DNA from: Acidobacteriota bacterium
GTDB lineage: Bacteria > Acidobacteriota > Terriglobia > Terriglobales > Acidobacteriaceae
Assembly (NCBI GenBank): GCA_021803035.1
Contig: JAJZME010000022.1
Coordinates: 1-38,015 of the forward strand
Length of the DNA stretch: 38,015 bases
Direction: 5' to 3'
Shown: one piece after another, positions 25,978 to 34,380 of the stretch
Layout: each line of letters starts with the position of its first letter
How positions within the stretch are numbered: the stretch's first letter is position 1
Notes under the pieces: generated by a model
Database searches by the model: none
What the model was told of the DNA's origin: nothing
Seen by the model: only the letters and a program-made list of their open reading frames with translations
Program-made: the position numbers and the translations under genes

Positions 25978-26274
25978 TTGCGCCTGCCGTGCGGTGGAAA
26001 CCGCGACAAACGAGAGTAGCAGACGGACGGGTCCGGGAGCGAATGTCTCAGGCTGCCTCTGAACAAGAGGTTATTCGGAGAGCTGATGATTTTGCAGGCA
26101 TCCAAGCTTCCAAGGCCAATGGGATGGTAAGGCCATCGGCAATCCCGCTTTTCCCGATTCGATCTTTGAGGGCGCCGCCGTAGAATCGCCGCTGTGGCCA
26201 GGAAGACGCGCGGCCGGCCTGCTTTTGGAATCGCGTCCAAGGTGAAGACTATTCTGAGACAGGGTGCATGCAGG
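25978..26274. other. Divergent intergenic region, gcdH and DUF2784 gene
   Basis: About 300 bases that must hold the promoter of gcdH (minus) and of the DUF2784 gene (plus). No gene, repeat or clear promoter is visible. Confidence 0.5.
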
Positions 26275-26646
26275 ATGATTGACCTGGCGATCCTGGTGGT
26301 GACGGTCCATGCGGCGTGGCTCTTTCTGGTGATCTTTGGAGCGCTGTGGACAAGGGGCCGTTCGGGCTGGAGTGTGGTGCATGTGCTGGCGCTTGTTTGG
26401 GGCATCGTGGTCGAGGTGGGCCCGTGGCCGTGTCCGCTGACGGTGGCTGAATATAACCTTGTGGCCAAAGCCGGTCTGACAGCCTACCACGCAAGTTCTC
26501 TGCTGCACTTTATCAACAACATCGTCTATCCCGATCTGCCTGGCTGGATCGTCGCCAGCGCGGGAGTGGCTGTCTGCAGTGTCAATCTCGGCGTTTACGG
26601 CTGGCGTTTCTGGCTATGGCGCAGCCGTCACCGCGCTACGCGGTGA
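26275..26646 (+). CDS. DUF2784 family membrane protein
   Basis: A 123-residue integral membrane protein with about four hydrophobic helices. Family features are visible: the first helix LAILVVTVHAAWLFLVIFGA, then WSVVHVLALVWGIVVEVGPWPCPLT (the conserved helix ending in a Trp-Pro-Cys-Pro-Leu-Thr turn), a histidine-containing segment YHASSLLHFINNIVYPDLPG, and a final helix before a basic tail. No biochemical role is established for the family. The ATG at 26275 begins right at the first helix; an upstream in-frame ATG (26194) would add 27 basic residues and has less to support it. It converges with the mlaF-like gene, only 10 bases apart at the stop codons. Confidence 0.75.
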   Translation: MIDLAILVVTVHAAWLFLVIFGALWTRGRSGWSVVHVLALVWGIVVEVGPWPCPLTVAEYNLVAKAGLTAYHASSLLHFINNIVYPDLPGWIVASAGVAVCSVNLGVYGWRFWLWRSRHRATR

Positions 26647-26656
26647 GCCGGGGCGT

Positions 26657-27502
26657 TCACGCCAGAAATTCGCGGACGAAGCTGTCTTCGGAGTGCAGAA
26701 ATTCGTGAAGTGAGCCGTCAAAGATGAGGTGGCCTTCGCCGAGCATCAGGAAGGTGGTGTTGGGGTCTGTTGTGCCCCTGGGCAGCGGCACCATCCGATC
26801 TTGCGCCGGATCGAAGCGGTGCGTGCACAACGTGAACGCATCCTGCAGACGATGCGTGACCAGAAGCGACGGCGTCCGGTACACATCGCGCTGTTTGCCG
26901 ATCAATTCGATGATGGTGTTGGAGGTGACGGGGTCAAGGCCGCCGGTGGGCGAGTCATAAAGCAGCAATTCCGGTTCGTGGATCAAAGCGCGGGCGATAG
27001 CCACACGCCGCCGCATCCCTCCGGAAAGGCTGGCCGGATACATAGCGAAGGTTTCTTCCAGGCCCACAAAGCTCAGCGCCTCCCGAACCCGGGCGTCGAT
27101 TTCCTCATCGGGCACTTCCTCCTGAATAAGCTGGTAAGCCACGTTGTCGCGGACGGTGAGGGAATCAAACAGTGCGCCTTCCTGGAACACCATGCCGGTG
27201 CGCGCCCGCAGCGGGAAGAGCAATTCCTCGCGCAGGCGCGTGATGTCGATGCCGAAGAGGGTCACGGTGCCCGTGTAGGGGCTCACCAGCCCATTGACCA
27301 GCTTGAGCAGCACGCTCTTGCCCGATCCTGCCGGGCCCAGCAGGATGCGCGTCTCTCCGGGGGCAATCTTGAAGCTAACGTCCTCGAACACCGGCGGGCC
27401 GTCAAACGCGACGGAAGCGCCCCGCACTGCCACCACGGGGCCTGCGTCCGGCGCGGGCGCCGTGCCGTGACCGGCCTGTTCGGGAATGAGAATGCGATTC
27501 AT
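26657..27502 (-). CDS. MlaF-type ABC transporter ATPase with altered Walker B
   Basis: A 281-residue cytoplasmic ATPase of the Mla/MCE lipid-transport type. Walker A GPAGSGKS, Q-loop MVFQEGALFDSLTV (the MlaF-like form), signature LSGGMRRRVAIARAL and H-loop VTHRLQDA are present. The Walker B reads LLLYDSPTGGLDP, so Ser occupies the position of the usual catalytic Glu (D-E-P becomes D-S-P). This should lower ATP hydrolysis unless compensated. The start at 27502 shares one base with the mlaE-like stop (TGATG), implying coupled translation. MlaF works with MlaE to move phospholipids between the inner membrane and a periplasmic MCE protein. No MCE-domain (MlaD) gene follows: the next gene is the convergent DUF2784 gene. 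Confidence 0.85.
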   Translation of the reverse strand: MNRILIPEQAGHGTAPAPDAGPVVAVRGASVAFDGPPVFEDVSFKIAPGETRILLGPAGSGKSVLLKLVNGLVSPYTGTVTLFGIDITRLREELLFPLRARTGMVFQEGALFDSLTVRDNVAYQLIQEEVPDEEIDARVREALSFVGLEETFAMYPASLSGGMRRRVAIARALIHEPELLLYDSPTGGLDPVTSNTIIELIGKQRDVYRTPSLLVTHRLQDAFTLCTHRFDPAQDRMVPLPRGTTDPNTTFLMLGEGHLIFDGSLHEFLHSEDSFVREFLA

Positions 27503-28275
27503 CAGAAGAGCGAAAGCATAACCTGGCTGATCAGATAGTCGGCGAAGATGATCAGCACCGACGACCAGACCACGGCCTGAATCGTGGAGCGGCCCACGCC
27601 CTCGGTCCCGCCGGTGGTTTTCATGCCGTTGAAACAGCCGATGGAAGCGATGATGTAGCCGAAGAAGAGCGGCTTCACAAGGCCCTGCAGGATGTCCCGC
27701 AGCCGCAGGCTCTCCCATGCCATCGAAAAGTACTGCGTGGCGTTCTGGTGATTCAGGAACACCGTGACCGCGGCGCCGCCCAGAATGCCACAGGCGTTGG
27801 CCAGAATGGTCAGGAAAAAGAGCATCGAGATGCAGGCGAAGATGCGGGGGGTGACCAGCTTGCGCATGGGGTCTACGCCCAGCGCGCGCATGGCGTCTAT
27901 CTGTTCCGTGACCACCATGGAGCCCAGTTCGCTGGCCATCGACGAGGCGTTGCGGCCCGAGACCATGATGCCGGTGAGCACCGGCCCGAGCTCGCGGATC
28001 ATGCTGAGCGCAACAAAGCGTCCGGTTACGCTGGTGGCGCCAAACGCTTCAAGCGTCGCTGCCGATTGCAGGGCCAGAACGCATCCGGTAAAGAAGCCGG
28101 AAAGGACCACAATGACCAGCGAGCCGACACCGATGATGTCGGATTGAAGGAGAAAATCCGTCCAATAGACGGGTGGCGTGAAGAGATTGCGAAAGGCGCG
28201 AAACGCAAATAGCGCATAATCCTGCACCGTGAGGACGAATTGTTTGGCGTTGCGGTCGATCGAGGTTGTCGCCAT
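27502..28275 (-). CDS. mlaE: MlaE-type ABC transporter permease
   Basis: A 257-residue integral membrane permease of the MlaE/TRIC family that moves phospholipids, as a dimer, with an MlaF ATPase. Family blocks are clear: VLSGFFTGCVLALQSAATLE, then RELGPVLTGIMVSGRNASSM, then ELGSMVVTEQIDAMRALGVDP with the coupling-type helix, PRIFACISMLFFLTILANA, and GTEGVGRSTIQAVVWSSV near the end. About five to six helices. The ATG at 28275 is chosen because it leads directly into the first conserved helix; the upstream extension (to 28446) is rich in Cys/Ala/His and non-homologous. The Shine-Dalgarno is weak. The downstream mlaF-like ATPase overlaps by one base. No MlaD, MlaC or MlaB lies beside it. Confidence 0.9.
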   Translation of the reverse strand: MATTSIDRNAKQFVLTVQDYALFAFRAFRNLFTPPVYWTDFLLQSDIIGVGSLVIVVLSGFFTGCVLALQSAATLEAFGATSVTGRFVALSMIRELGPVLTGIMVSGRNASSMASELGSMVVTEQIDAMRALGVDPMRKLVTPRIFACISMLFFLTILANACGILGGAAVTVFLNHQNATQYFSMAWESLRLRDILQGLVKPLFFGYIIASIGCFNGMKTTGGTEGVGRSTIQAVVWSSVLIIFADYLISQVMLSLF

Positions 28276-28790
28276 CGGGTATTCCGTTGTTGCATGATTG
28301 GGGTTATGCGCCGCTCTCCTCGACAGGATAGCGCATGAAGCGGCAGGTTTTGCGAACTTCCCCGCCAGAGCGTGCGCGCAGTGCGGCGCGCCCAAGCTGC
28401 GGGAGAGCATCTGCGCGACATGGCAGCCGGTGCGCCCAATCAACATTTTGTTGATCAGTCAGGTTCCTTATCCGCGCCGTGTTCCACGCGCACCGGCTCT
28501 TCGCTCAGAAAAAGCAGACGGGAGACAGATCTGTGAATTGCGGGGAAATAGGGCCAAACCGCTTCGAGGAGCGGCGCGAATCCTTTGCCCGTCATTTTTC
28601 CAGAGCCTCACAACACGGCGGGGCCAACAGCCCGGATCGAGTGAGCAGGCCTGGTTTCACTGACAAGCTGCAAGTGTATGAAAGCAATGCTTGTAGGGCC
28701 ATGATAAAATACGGAATAGCCGTCGTCGGCGTCCGTCTGTCCCGGCAAGATGGTATCTTCATTCTCTATAGATGGAGGGAGGGGAAAGGA
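28276..28790. other. Divergent intergenic region, mlaE and otsA
   Basis: This 515-base region lies between divergent genes. It contains a perfect 7-base inverted repeat (28439-28455). Reading frames open across it continue into otsA, but the otsA start at 28791 has far better ribosome binding. I see no gene and no promoter good enough to mark; the AT-rich patch near 28698-28715 (GATAAAATAC) is a candidate. Confidence 0.55.
28439..28455. promoter_or_regulatory. Perfect inverted repeat, possible operator
   Basis: ATCAACA and TGTTGAT flank TTT, giving a perfect 7-base palindrome in an AT-rich patch midway between divergent mlaE and otsA. It looks like a dimeric repressor site. No T-tract follows and no cognate regulator can be named. 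Confidence 0.35.
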
Positions 28791-31172
28791 ATGCACCTGT
28801 TTCGCATTCGGCTGATCCTCGCACTGATTGTAAGTGTGACAGTCGTGTCCCTGGCCTTCACCTACTTCGACGTTCTGACGCACCGGCATACGCTGCGCGA
28901 AGAGCTTGCGCGGCGAACGCAATGGATGGGGATAAGCCTCGAGCCCGACATCGAGGGAGCGCTGAGCGCAGGTGACCCATCTTCGCTGACCGGCCTGACG
29001 CAGCTTTTGAAGTCCGGTACAGGCGCACTGGTGTTGGCTGTCTATGACAACCACGGCAGATTGCTATCCTCCTCCGGGTCCGAGACCGTGTTGCACGCGC
29101 TTCCGCCGGATGTGGTCGCAAAGGCGATGCACAAAGGCAGCGAGGTCAGTCAATTCGGGCGGGTCGGCAATCAGGATTGGCTTGAGGAAGCCTTTCCCCT
29201 GCACAACGGCGTCCAACTCGACGGCTCGCTGGTGATTGTCGCCGACGCCAACTATATCCGCGCAGCGGGCTATGATCTTTGGCGGCGAAGCTTCTGGAGC
29301 ATCGTCGCATTTGTTGTTCTGATTGTGGCCATCACACTGCTGATGGTGCGCTGGTTCCTGCTTCGCCCCATGACACAGGTCGTGGAGCGGCTGCGCCGAG
29401 TTCGTTTGAAGACCACGCATTTTGAGAAACCCGGCGCGCAGAGCGCGACCGATTTAACCACGCCAGAACTCAGTCTCTTCCGACCCCTGGCTCGCGAAGT
29501 GGAGACCATGGCGAAGAGCCTTGTCGCGGCGCGTGCCGCAGCCGCGGCCGAGGCGCGCCTCCGCGATGCTGGCGAAAATCTCTGGACCGCCGAGCGGCTG
29601 GCCGTGCATATTCGCGGCCGCTCCGGTTCCGGTTCCAGCCGCATCTTTGTGGTCTCCAACCGGGAACCTTATATGCATGTGCGGCAGGGCCGGGAGACCG
29701 TCTGCGTGGTGCCGCCCAGCGGTCTAGTCACGGCGCTGGAGCCGGTGCTGCGCGCCTGCGACGGTGTCTGGGTGGCCTCCGGGAGCGGCAACGCCGATGC
29801 CGCAACCGTGGATGCCTTCGACCGTCTACGCGTTCCGCCCGAGGATCCTCGCTACACGCTGCGCCGCGTGTGGCTCACCGAAGAAGAAGAGGCGCAATAC
29901 TACGAGGGCTTCGCCAACGAGGGTATGTGGCCGCTCTGCCACATCGCCCATACGCGGCCCATCTTTCGTCCCGGCGACTGGGAATGCTACCAGCGCGTGA
30001 ACGCGCGGTTTGCCGCCGCGCTGCTGGAAGAGATGGAAGGCTGCTCCGAGCCGGTGGTCTTCGTGCAGGACTACCACTTCGCCCTGCTGCCCCGCCTGGT
30101 AAAAGAGGCGCGGCCCGATGCGCGCGTGGCGATCTTCTGGCATATTCCCTGGCCCAATCCGGAGGCTTTCGGCATCTGCCCCTGGCAGGCGGAACTGCTC
30201 GACGGGCTACTGGGCGCCGATCTCATCGGCTTCCACATTCCGCTTCATTGCAACAACTTTCTTGCCACCGTCGATCGTACGCTCGAGGCACGCACCAACC
30301 GCGAGCACATGACCGTGCGCCGGCACGGTCATTCCACTTCCGTGCGGCCCTATCCGATCAGTGTGGCCTTTGCCGCGGAGCTGGAAGAGGACCCGGAGTT
30401 CGACGACCCGAAGGAAAGCGAGACGGAATTGGAAGAACGCGCCGCGCGCAGAAGAGATCTCCTGGCCGAATTCGGCGTGCGCGCCGATTGCCTGGTGTTG
30501 GGCGTGGACCGCATGGACTACACCAAGGGCATCGTCGAGCGGCTGCAGGCCATTGAGCATCTGTTTGAACAGTACCCGTATTACCGCGGCCGGATGACGA
30601 TGGTTCAGATTGCGGCTCCGAGCCGCACGCGCATTCCTAGTTATGCGGAATTGAGGCGGAATGTCGAGCGGACGGTCGAGCGCATCAATCTGCGCTATCA
30701 AACGGTGCGTTGGAAGCCCGTGGTGCTGGTCGAGCGCCAGTGCAGTCACGAAGCGGTGAACCGCTGGTACCGCGCCTCCGAAATTTGCCTGGTTACTTCG
30801 CTGCATGACGGCATGAATCTGGTGGCCAAGGAGTACGTGGCCGCGCGCGACGACGCCGACGGCGTGTTGGTGCTGAGCAAGTTCACCGGCGCGGCCGTGG
30901 AGTTGCACGATGCGCTGATCGTTAATCCTTACGACATTGGCGGCGTTGCCGAAGCTATCCATACCGGCCTGGAGATGAACCGCGCCGATCGCCGCCAGCG
31001 CATGAGGCGGATGCGCCGCTACGTCATGGAGCACAATATCTACCGCTGGGCGGCCAGAGTGCTTGGCGACCTGCGCGAGTTGCGGCTGGAAACCGAAGAA
31101 GAGGTGCAAGCGCCCCGCGTCGAACCCAGCTCTGAGCCCGCGCCAGAGATCGCGGAACAAAAACTGGCGTAA
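28791..31172 (+). CDS. otsA: Membrane-anchored trehalose-6-phosphate synthase with N-terminal sensor module
   Basis: A 793-residue fusion. The ATG at 28791 follows a strong GGAGGGAGGGG stretch (28774-28784) and starts a membrane helix (7-27). Then come about 140 residues that should be periplasmic, a second helix (168-191), a HAMP-like linker (192-245) and an alanine-rich coil. The GT20 catalytic domain runs from about 283 to 765: [37 protein letters not shown] with Asp427, [10 protein letters not shown] with His451, [10 protein letters not shown] with Arg574 and Lys579, and [14 protein letters not shown]. All key OtsA residues for UDP-glucose and glucose-6-phosphate binding are present, so it should be active, making trehalose 6-phosphate in the cytoplasm at the membrane. 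The otsB start follows after 11 bases. Glucosylglycerol-phosphate synthases are related, but the otsB neighbour favours trehalose. The sensor half suggests regulation by an outside signal such as osmotic change. Confidence 0.92.
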   Translation: MHLFRIRLILALIVSVTVVSLAFTYFDVLTHRHTLREELARRTQWMGISLEPDIEGALSAGDPSSLTGLTQLLKSGTGALVLAVYDNHGRLLSSSGSETVLHALPPDVVAKAMHKGSEVSQFGRVGNQDWLEEAFPLHNGVQLDGSLVIVADANYIRAAGYDLWRRSFWSIVAFVVLIVAITLLMVRWFLLRPMTQVVERLRRVRLKTTHFEKPGAQSATDLTTPELSLFRPLAREVETMAKSLVAARAAAAAEARLRDAGENLWTAERLAVHIRGRSGSGSSRIFVVSNREPYMHVRQGRETVCVVPPSGLVTALEPVLRACDGVWVASGSGNADAATVDAFDRLRVPPEDPRYTLRRVWLTEEEEAQYYEGFANEGMWPLCHIAHTRPIFRPGDWECYQRVNARFAAALLEEMEGCSEPVVFVQDYHFALLPRLVKEARPDARVAIFWHIPWPNPEAFGICPWQAELLDGLLGADLIGFHIPLHCNNFLATVDRTLEARTNREHMTVRRHGHSTSVRPYPISVAFAAELEEDPEFDDPKESETELEERAARRRDLLAEFGVRADCLVLGVDRMDYTKGIVERLQAIEHLFEQYPYYRGRMTMVQIAAPSRTRIPSYAELRRNVERTVERINLRYQTVRWKPVVLVERQCSHEAVNRWYRASEICLVTSLHDGMNLVAKEYVAARDDADGVLVLSKFTGAAVELHDALIVNPYDIGGVAEAIHTGLEMNRADRRQRMRRMRRYVMEHNIYRWAARVLGDLRELRLETEEEVQAPRVEPSSEPAPEIAEQKLA

Positions 31173-31183
31173 AGAGACCAGCA

Positions 31184-31999
31184 TTGATTCCTGAAACATC
31201 TCCCAAAATCGGCCAATTTCTTAGCAGCTTTGCGCGCAGCGCCCGTCCCTTATTGCTGCTCGATTACGACGGAACTCTGGCGCCCTTCCGGCTTGATCGT
31301 TTCAAGGCGCGGCCGTGGGCCGGCGTGCGAGATGTGCTCAAAAAGATCCAGCGCCAGGGACGCACGCGCATTACGGTCGTCAGCGGCCGTCCGTCCGGCG
31401 AAGTTGCTCAGCTTCTGGCCCTGGAGCCCATGCCGGAGATCTGGGGTCTGCACGGCTCCGAGCGGTTGCATGCCGACGGCAGGCGCGAGCTGGAGCGGCT
31501 GCCTGCTGAAACGCAGGCCGGATTGGACGCGGTGCGCGAACAGCTCCGGCGCGATAGCTTCGGCGGACTCTTTGAAGACAAGCCAAACGCGGCTGTCATG
31601 CACTGGCGTGGCGCATCGCCCCAGAAAGCCGCGGAGATCGAAGCGCGAACCCGGGAGCTGTTTGAGCCGCTGGCGCGCATTCAGGGGGTGACGCTGCTCC
31701 AGTTCGAGGCCGGCCTGGAGCTGCGGGCAGGGCGCGACAAGGGTGGCGCCGTCCGGGCGATCATGGAGGAAGCTTTCACAGGCAGTTCTTGCGCGGCCCC
31801 GGTCTCCTATCTCGGCGACGACATCACCGACGAATCGGCTTTTATCGCCGTGAACAACTCCAGCGGCCCGCACTTGAGCGCGCTGGTCCGCCGGCAATGG
31901 CGAACGACGGCGGCAGATGTCTGGCTGCATCCGCCCCAGGAACTGCTTGCTTTTCTGCGCCAATGGCTGGAGGCCGCGGAGACGTCACCGCTCCGCTGA
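31184..31999 (+). CDS. otsB: Trehalose-6-phosphate phosphatase
   Basis: A 271-residue HAD-superfamily phosphatase completing trehalose synthesis. Motif I LLLLDYDGTLAPF has nucleophile Asp27 and acid/base Asp29; motif II is VVSGRPS; family blocks GLHGSERL and FEDKPNAAVMHWRG follow, then the lysine-containing GRDKGGAVRAIM; and motif IV is YLGDDITDESAF. Length is normal. The start is TTG at 31184, 11 bases after the otsA stop, with only a weak AAAGAGA upstream. No better start is in frame before the conserved region, so reinitiation from otsA is likely. Together with otsA it forms a two-gene operon for the compatible solute trehalose. Confidence 0.93.
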   Translation: MIPETSPKIGQFLSSFARSARPLLLLDYDGTLAPFRLDRFKARPWAGVRDVLKKIQRQGRTRITVVSGRPSGEVAQLLALEPMPEIWGLHGSERLHADGRRELERLPAETQAGLDAVREQLRRDSFGGLFEDKPNAAVMHWRGASPQKAAEIEARTRELFEPLARIQGVTLLQFEAGLELRAGRDKGGAVRAIMEEAFTGSSCAAPVSYLGDDITDESAFIAVNNSSGPHLSALVRRQWRTTAADVWLHPPQELLAFLRQWLEAAETSPLR

Positions 32000-32038
32000 G
32001 GGCGGAATCCGGACTTCATCCCGCGCGATAGATCGGAG

Positions 32039-33064
32039 CTACCGCCCGCGCACCTGGCCACGGCCGCTGTTCTTTACCGCGTACATGCGCGCATCGGCGG
32101 CGCGAATGACCGCATGCAGCGACGTGCCGTCCGCGGGCGCCGAGGCGAGCCCCACGCTGGCGCTCACCGTCAGCGTAAGCCCGTTCTTCATCTGGAAGCT
32201 GGTTTCCATCAGGTCGCGGAGCAATGCTTTCGATTGCGTCATGGCGGCTTCGTGGCCGGTTTCGAGCATCAGGATGACGAACTCGTCGCCGCCGTAGCGG
32301 AAGCACTCATCGCCCGCGCGGCTCAGTTCCTTTAGCCGCTGGCCCGTAAGCGCCAGCAGTTCGCTGCCCACCAGGTGGCCGTGGGCGTCGTTGACCAGCT
32401 TGAAGCGGTCCAGATCAAGAAACGCCAGGCTCACCGGCAGCTTCTTTTGCCGGCTGCGCTCCAGTTCGCGCCCCAGCACGTCGTAGAGGTGCCGCACGTT
32501 GTACAGGCCGGTGATGTCGTCGGTGATGGTTAACTGCTGAATGCGCGCCATGTCGCGCGCGTTCTCGATGGCGATGGCGGCATGATCGGCCAGGATGTGG
32601 AGAAACGCCACCGTATAGTCATTCATCTGATCCGCGCGCGGGTTCAGAATTTCGATGGCGCCCTGTGTGCCTTTGCGTCCCCTGAGCGGCAAGGCGATGA
32701 CCGAGCGCACGGCACGGGGCTGGCCGGTATCCGTCTGATTCAGGCGCGGGTCGTCCACAGTCTCGGGAACGATGAGCGTCTCGCCGTGCTCAACGACCCA
32801 CCCGGCCACGCCCTCGCCCACCTGAACGCGCAGGTCGCGCAGAGCCTCCTGCCCACCGCCTGCCGCGATGGCGTAATAAAGCTCATTGCGCGTTTCGTCC
32901 AGCATCAGCAGCGTCCACAGATCGGCCTGGATGAACCGCTCCATGTGTTCGAGGATGGTGCGCAGGATGGTGTCGAGGTCGAAGCTTGAGGTAAGCGACC
33001 GCGCAAGTTGGTGAAACACAAGCAGATCGTCGAGCGGGATACGTGCTTCCGTCTCGTGCATCAT
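32039..33064 (-). CDS. GAF-GGDEF diguanylate cyclase
   Basis: A 341-residue signalling protein that should make cyclic di-GMP. A GAF domain spans about 25-170 (LDTILRTILEHMERFIQADLWTL at its start; GEGVAGWVVEHGETLIVPE; a typical ALPLRGRKGTQGAIEIL core). A GGDEF domain follows: LTITDDITGLYNVRHLYDVL, FLDLDRFKLVNDAHGHLVGS, and the intact active-site motif GGDEF (258-262). The I-site RAGD (249-252) sits five residues before it, so product inhibition is expected. No membrane helix: a cytoplasmic sensor whose GAF ligand is unknown. The tandem ATG at 33064/33061 is chosen because the upstream frame is not conserved. It converges with otsB (39 bases between stops), and is 123 bases downstream of moaA on the same strand. 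Confidence 0.9.
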   Translation of the reverse strand: MMHETEARIPLDDLLVFHQLARSLTSSFDLDTILRTILEHMERFIQADLWTLLMLDETRNELYYAIAAGGGQEALRDLRVQVGEGVAGWVVEHGETLIVPETVDDPRLNQTDTGQPRAVRSVIALPLRGRKGTQGAIEILNPRADQMNDYTVAFLHILADHAAIAIENARDMARIQQLTITDDITGLYNVRHLYDVLGRELERSRQKKLPVSLAFLDLDRFKLVNDAHGHLVGSELLALTGQRLKELSRAGDECFRYGGDEFVILMLETGHEAAMTQSKALLRDLMETSFQMKNGLTLTVSASVGLASAPADGTSLHAVIRAADARMYAVKNSGRGQVRGR

Positions 33065-33187
33065 TTTCAGGCCCCAGGGGAAAGTCCCTCGCGCATCCCA
33101 CGCCGCCGGCTTCGGCATCCGGAGCGGTCGTGCTGCGAACCAAGTCAACAAAAGCGAACGCGCCAGCGCGCCGCAAAGGGGATTCGT

Positions 33188-34225
33188 TCAGCCGCCGATG
33201 TGGACCATCGATCGCGAAGGCTTGAGGAAGCCAGGCTCGCCGATATGATGCCGTGCTTCCTTGCCCTGAACGATATGAAGAACGTAGGCGCGGAGCTCCT
33301 TGTCGTCCGCGCCAGCTCTCATGCGTCCGTAAAGGTCGTGCTCGACCTGCGAAAAGAGGCAAGTGCGAATCTTGCCGTCGGAGGTGAGCCGGACGCGGCT
33401 GCACGCTCCGCAGAATGCCTGTGTGACGGGAGCGATGACTCCGATCTCGCCAACTCCGTCTGAGAAAGTATAACGGCGCGCGGTCTCGCTCGGTTCGCGA
33501 GCGGGCAGTTCCACCAACGGTAGCACGCGGTTGATGCGGGCGACAATTTCGCGCAGGGGAACCACGATCTCCGGCGTCCACAGGCGGTCTTCCTCAAGCG
33601 GCATGAACTCGATGAAGCGCACCACCACGTCCTCCTGGCGGGCGAAGCGGGCGAAACCCTCGATCTGGTCGTCGTTAAAACCGCGCAGCAACACGCAGTT
33701 GATCTTCAGCGGCGTGAGCCCGGCCGCCCGCGCAGCGCGAATCCCCGCCAGCACCGCGGCATAGCTGCCCTCGACGCGGGTGATGCGCTCAAAGGTGGCG
33801 GCGTCCACGGCATCCATGCTGACGGTCACGCGGTTGAGCCCGGCGTCCTTCAGCGGCTGCGCAAGCCCATCGAGCAGGTGGCCGTTGGTGGTCAGCGCTA
33901 GGTCCAGCGGCTCGCCGCCGGTCGTGCGCAGGCCGGCCAGTGCGCGCACCAGCTCGACAAGGCCACGGCGCAGCAGCGGCTCGCCGCCGGTCAGCCGCAC
34001 CTTGCTGATGCCCAAGCCGACAAACAGCTTGATCAGGCGCAGGTATTCCTCGATGCCAAGCTCGGGGTATTGCGCGCCCAACTCGCCGGTGCGGCAGTAA
34101 ACGCACTTGTAATTGCAGCGGTCGGTGATGGAAACGCGCAGATCGTGAATCGTGCGGCCGTGGCCGTCCCGCAGGCCCACGAGTGGCCCGGTCGCGGCAG
34201 AAGCGGCAAGGGAAGCGGCAGCCAT
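33188..34225 (-). CDS. moaA: GTP 3',8-cyclase, molybdenum cofactor biosynthesis
   Basis: A 345-residue radical-SAM enzyme for the first step of molybdopterin synthesis, turning GTP into the cyclic precursor used by MoaC. The N-terminal cluster is CNYKCVYC (Cys37, 41, 44), followed by KVRLTGGEPLLRRGL. The C-terminal [4Fe-4S] site is Cys272, Cys275 and Cys289 (CGACSRVRLTSDGKIRTC). The last residues are HIGG, keeping the C-terminal Gly-Gly that MoaA needs. The ATG at 34225 has no clear Shine-Dalgarno, although it precedes a low-complexity Ala-rich stretch, so the true start could be nearer GLRDGHGRTIHDLRVS. The cofactor is required by the fds formate dehydrogenase in this window. Other moa and mob genes are not here. 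Confidence 0.95.
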   Translation of the reverse strand: MAAASLAASAATGPLVGLRDGHGRTIHDLRVSITDRCNYKCVYCRTGELGAQYPELGIEEYLRLIKLFVGLGISKVRLTGGEPLLRRGLVELVRALAGLRTTGGEPLDLALTTNGHLLDGLAQPLKDAGLNRVTVSMDAVDAATFERITRVEGSYAAVLAGIRAARAAGLTPLKINCVLLRGFNDDQIEGFARFARQEDVVVRFIEFMPLEEDRLWTPEIVVPLREIVARINRVLPLVELPAREPSETARRYTFSDGVGEIGVIAPVTQAFCGACSRVRLTSDGKIRTCLFSQVEHDLYGRMRAGADDKELRAYVLHIVQGKEARHHIGEPGFLKPSRSMVHIGG

Positions 34226-34380
34226 TACAATTACAAGGCTATACCGTTTCAGCGGGGATTGGCAGAGACCGGCAGGCGCCTACGCACGCCGGTTTCAGTT
34301 TGAAACCGCAAGGAGCAGGAGGCCAGAGCCGAGCAACTCTGCGCATAAGTGCTTTGTCTTCAGGACCATTTGCCGTACAT

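Noticed and set aside
30207..31199. Minus-strand open frame of 330 codons opposite otsA
   Set aside because: It is an antisense shadow of the GT20 domain, rich in His/Ala/Gln as expected for reverse reading, with no domain.
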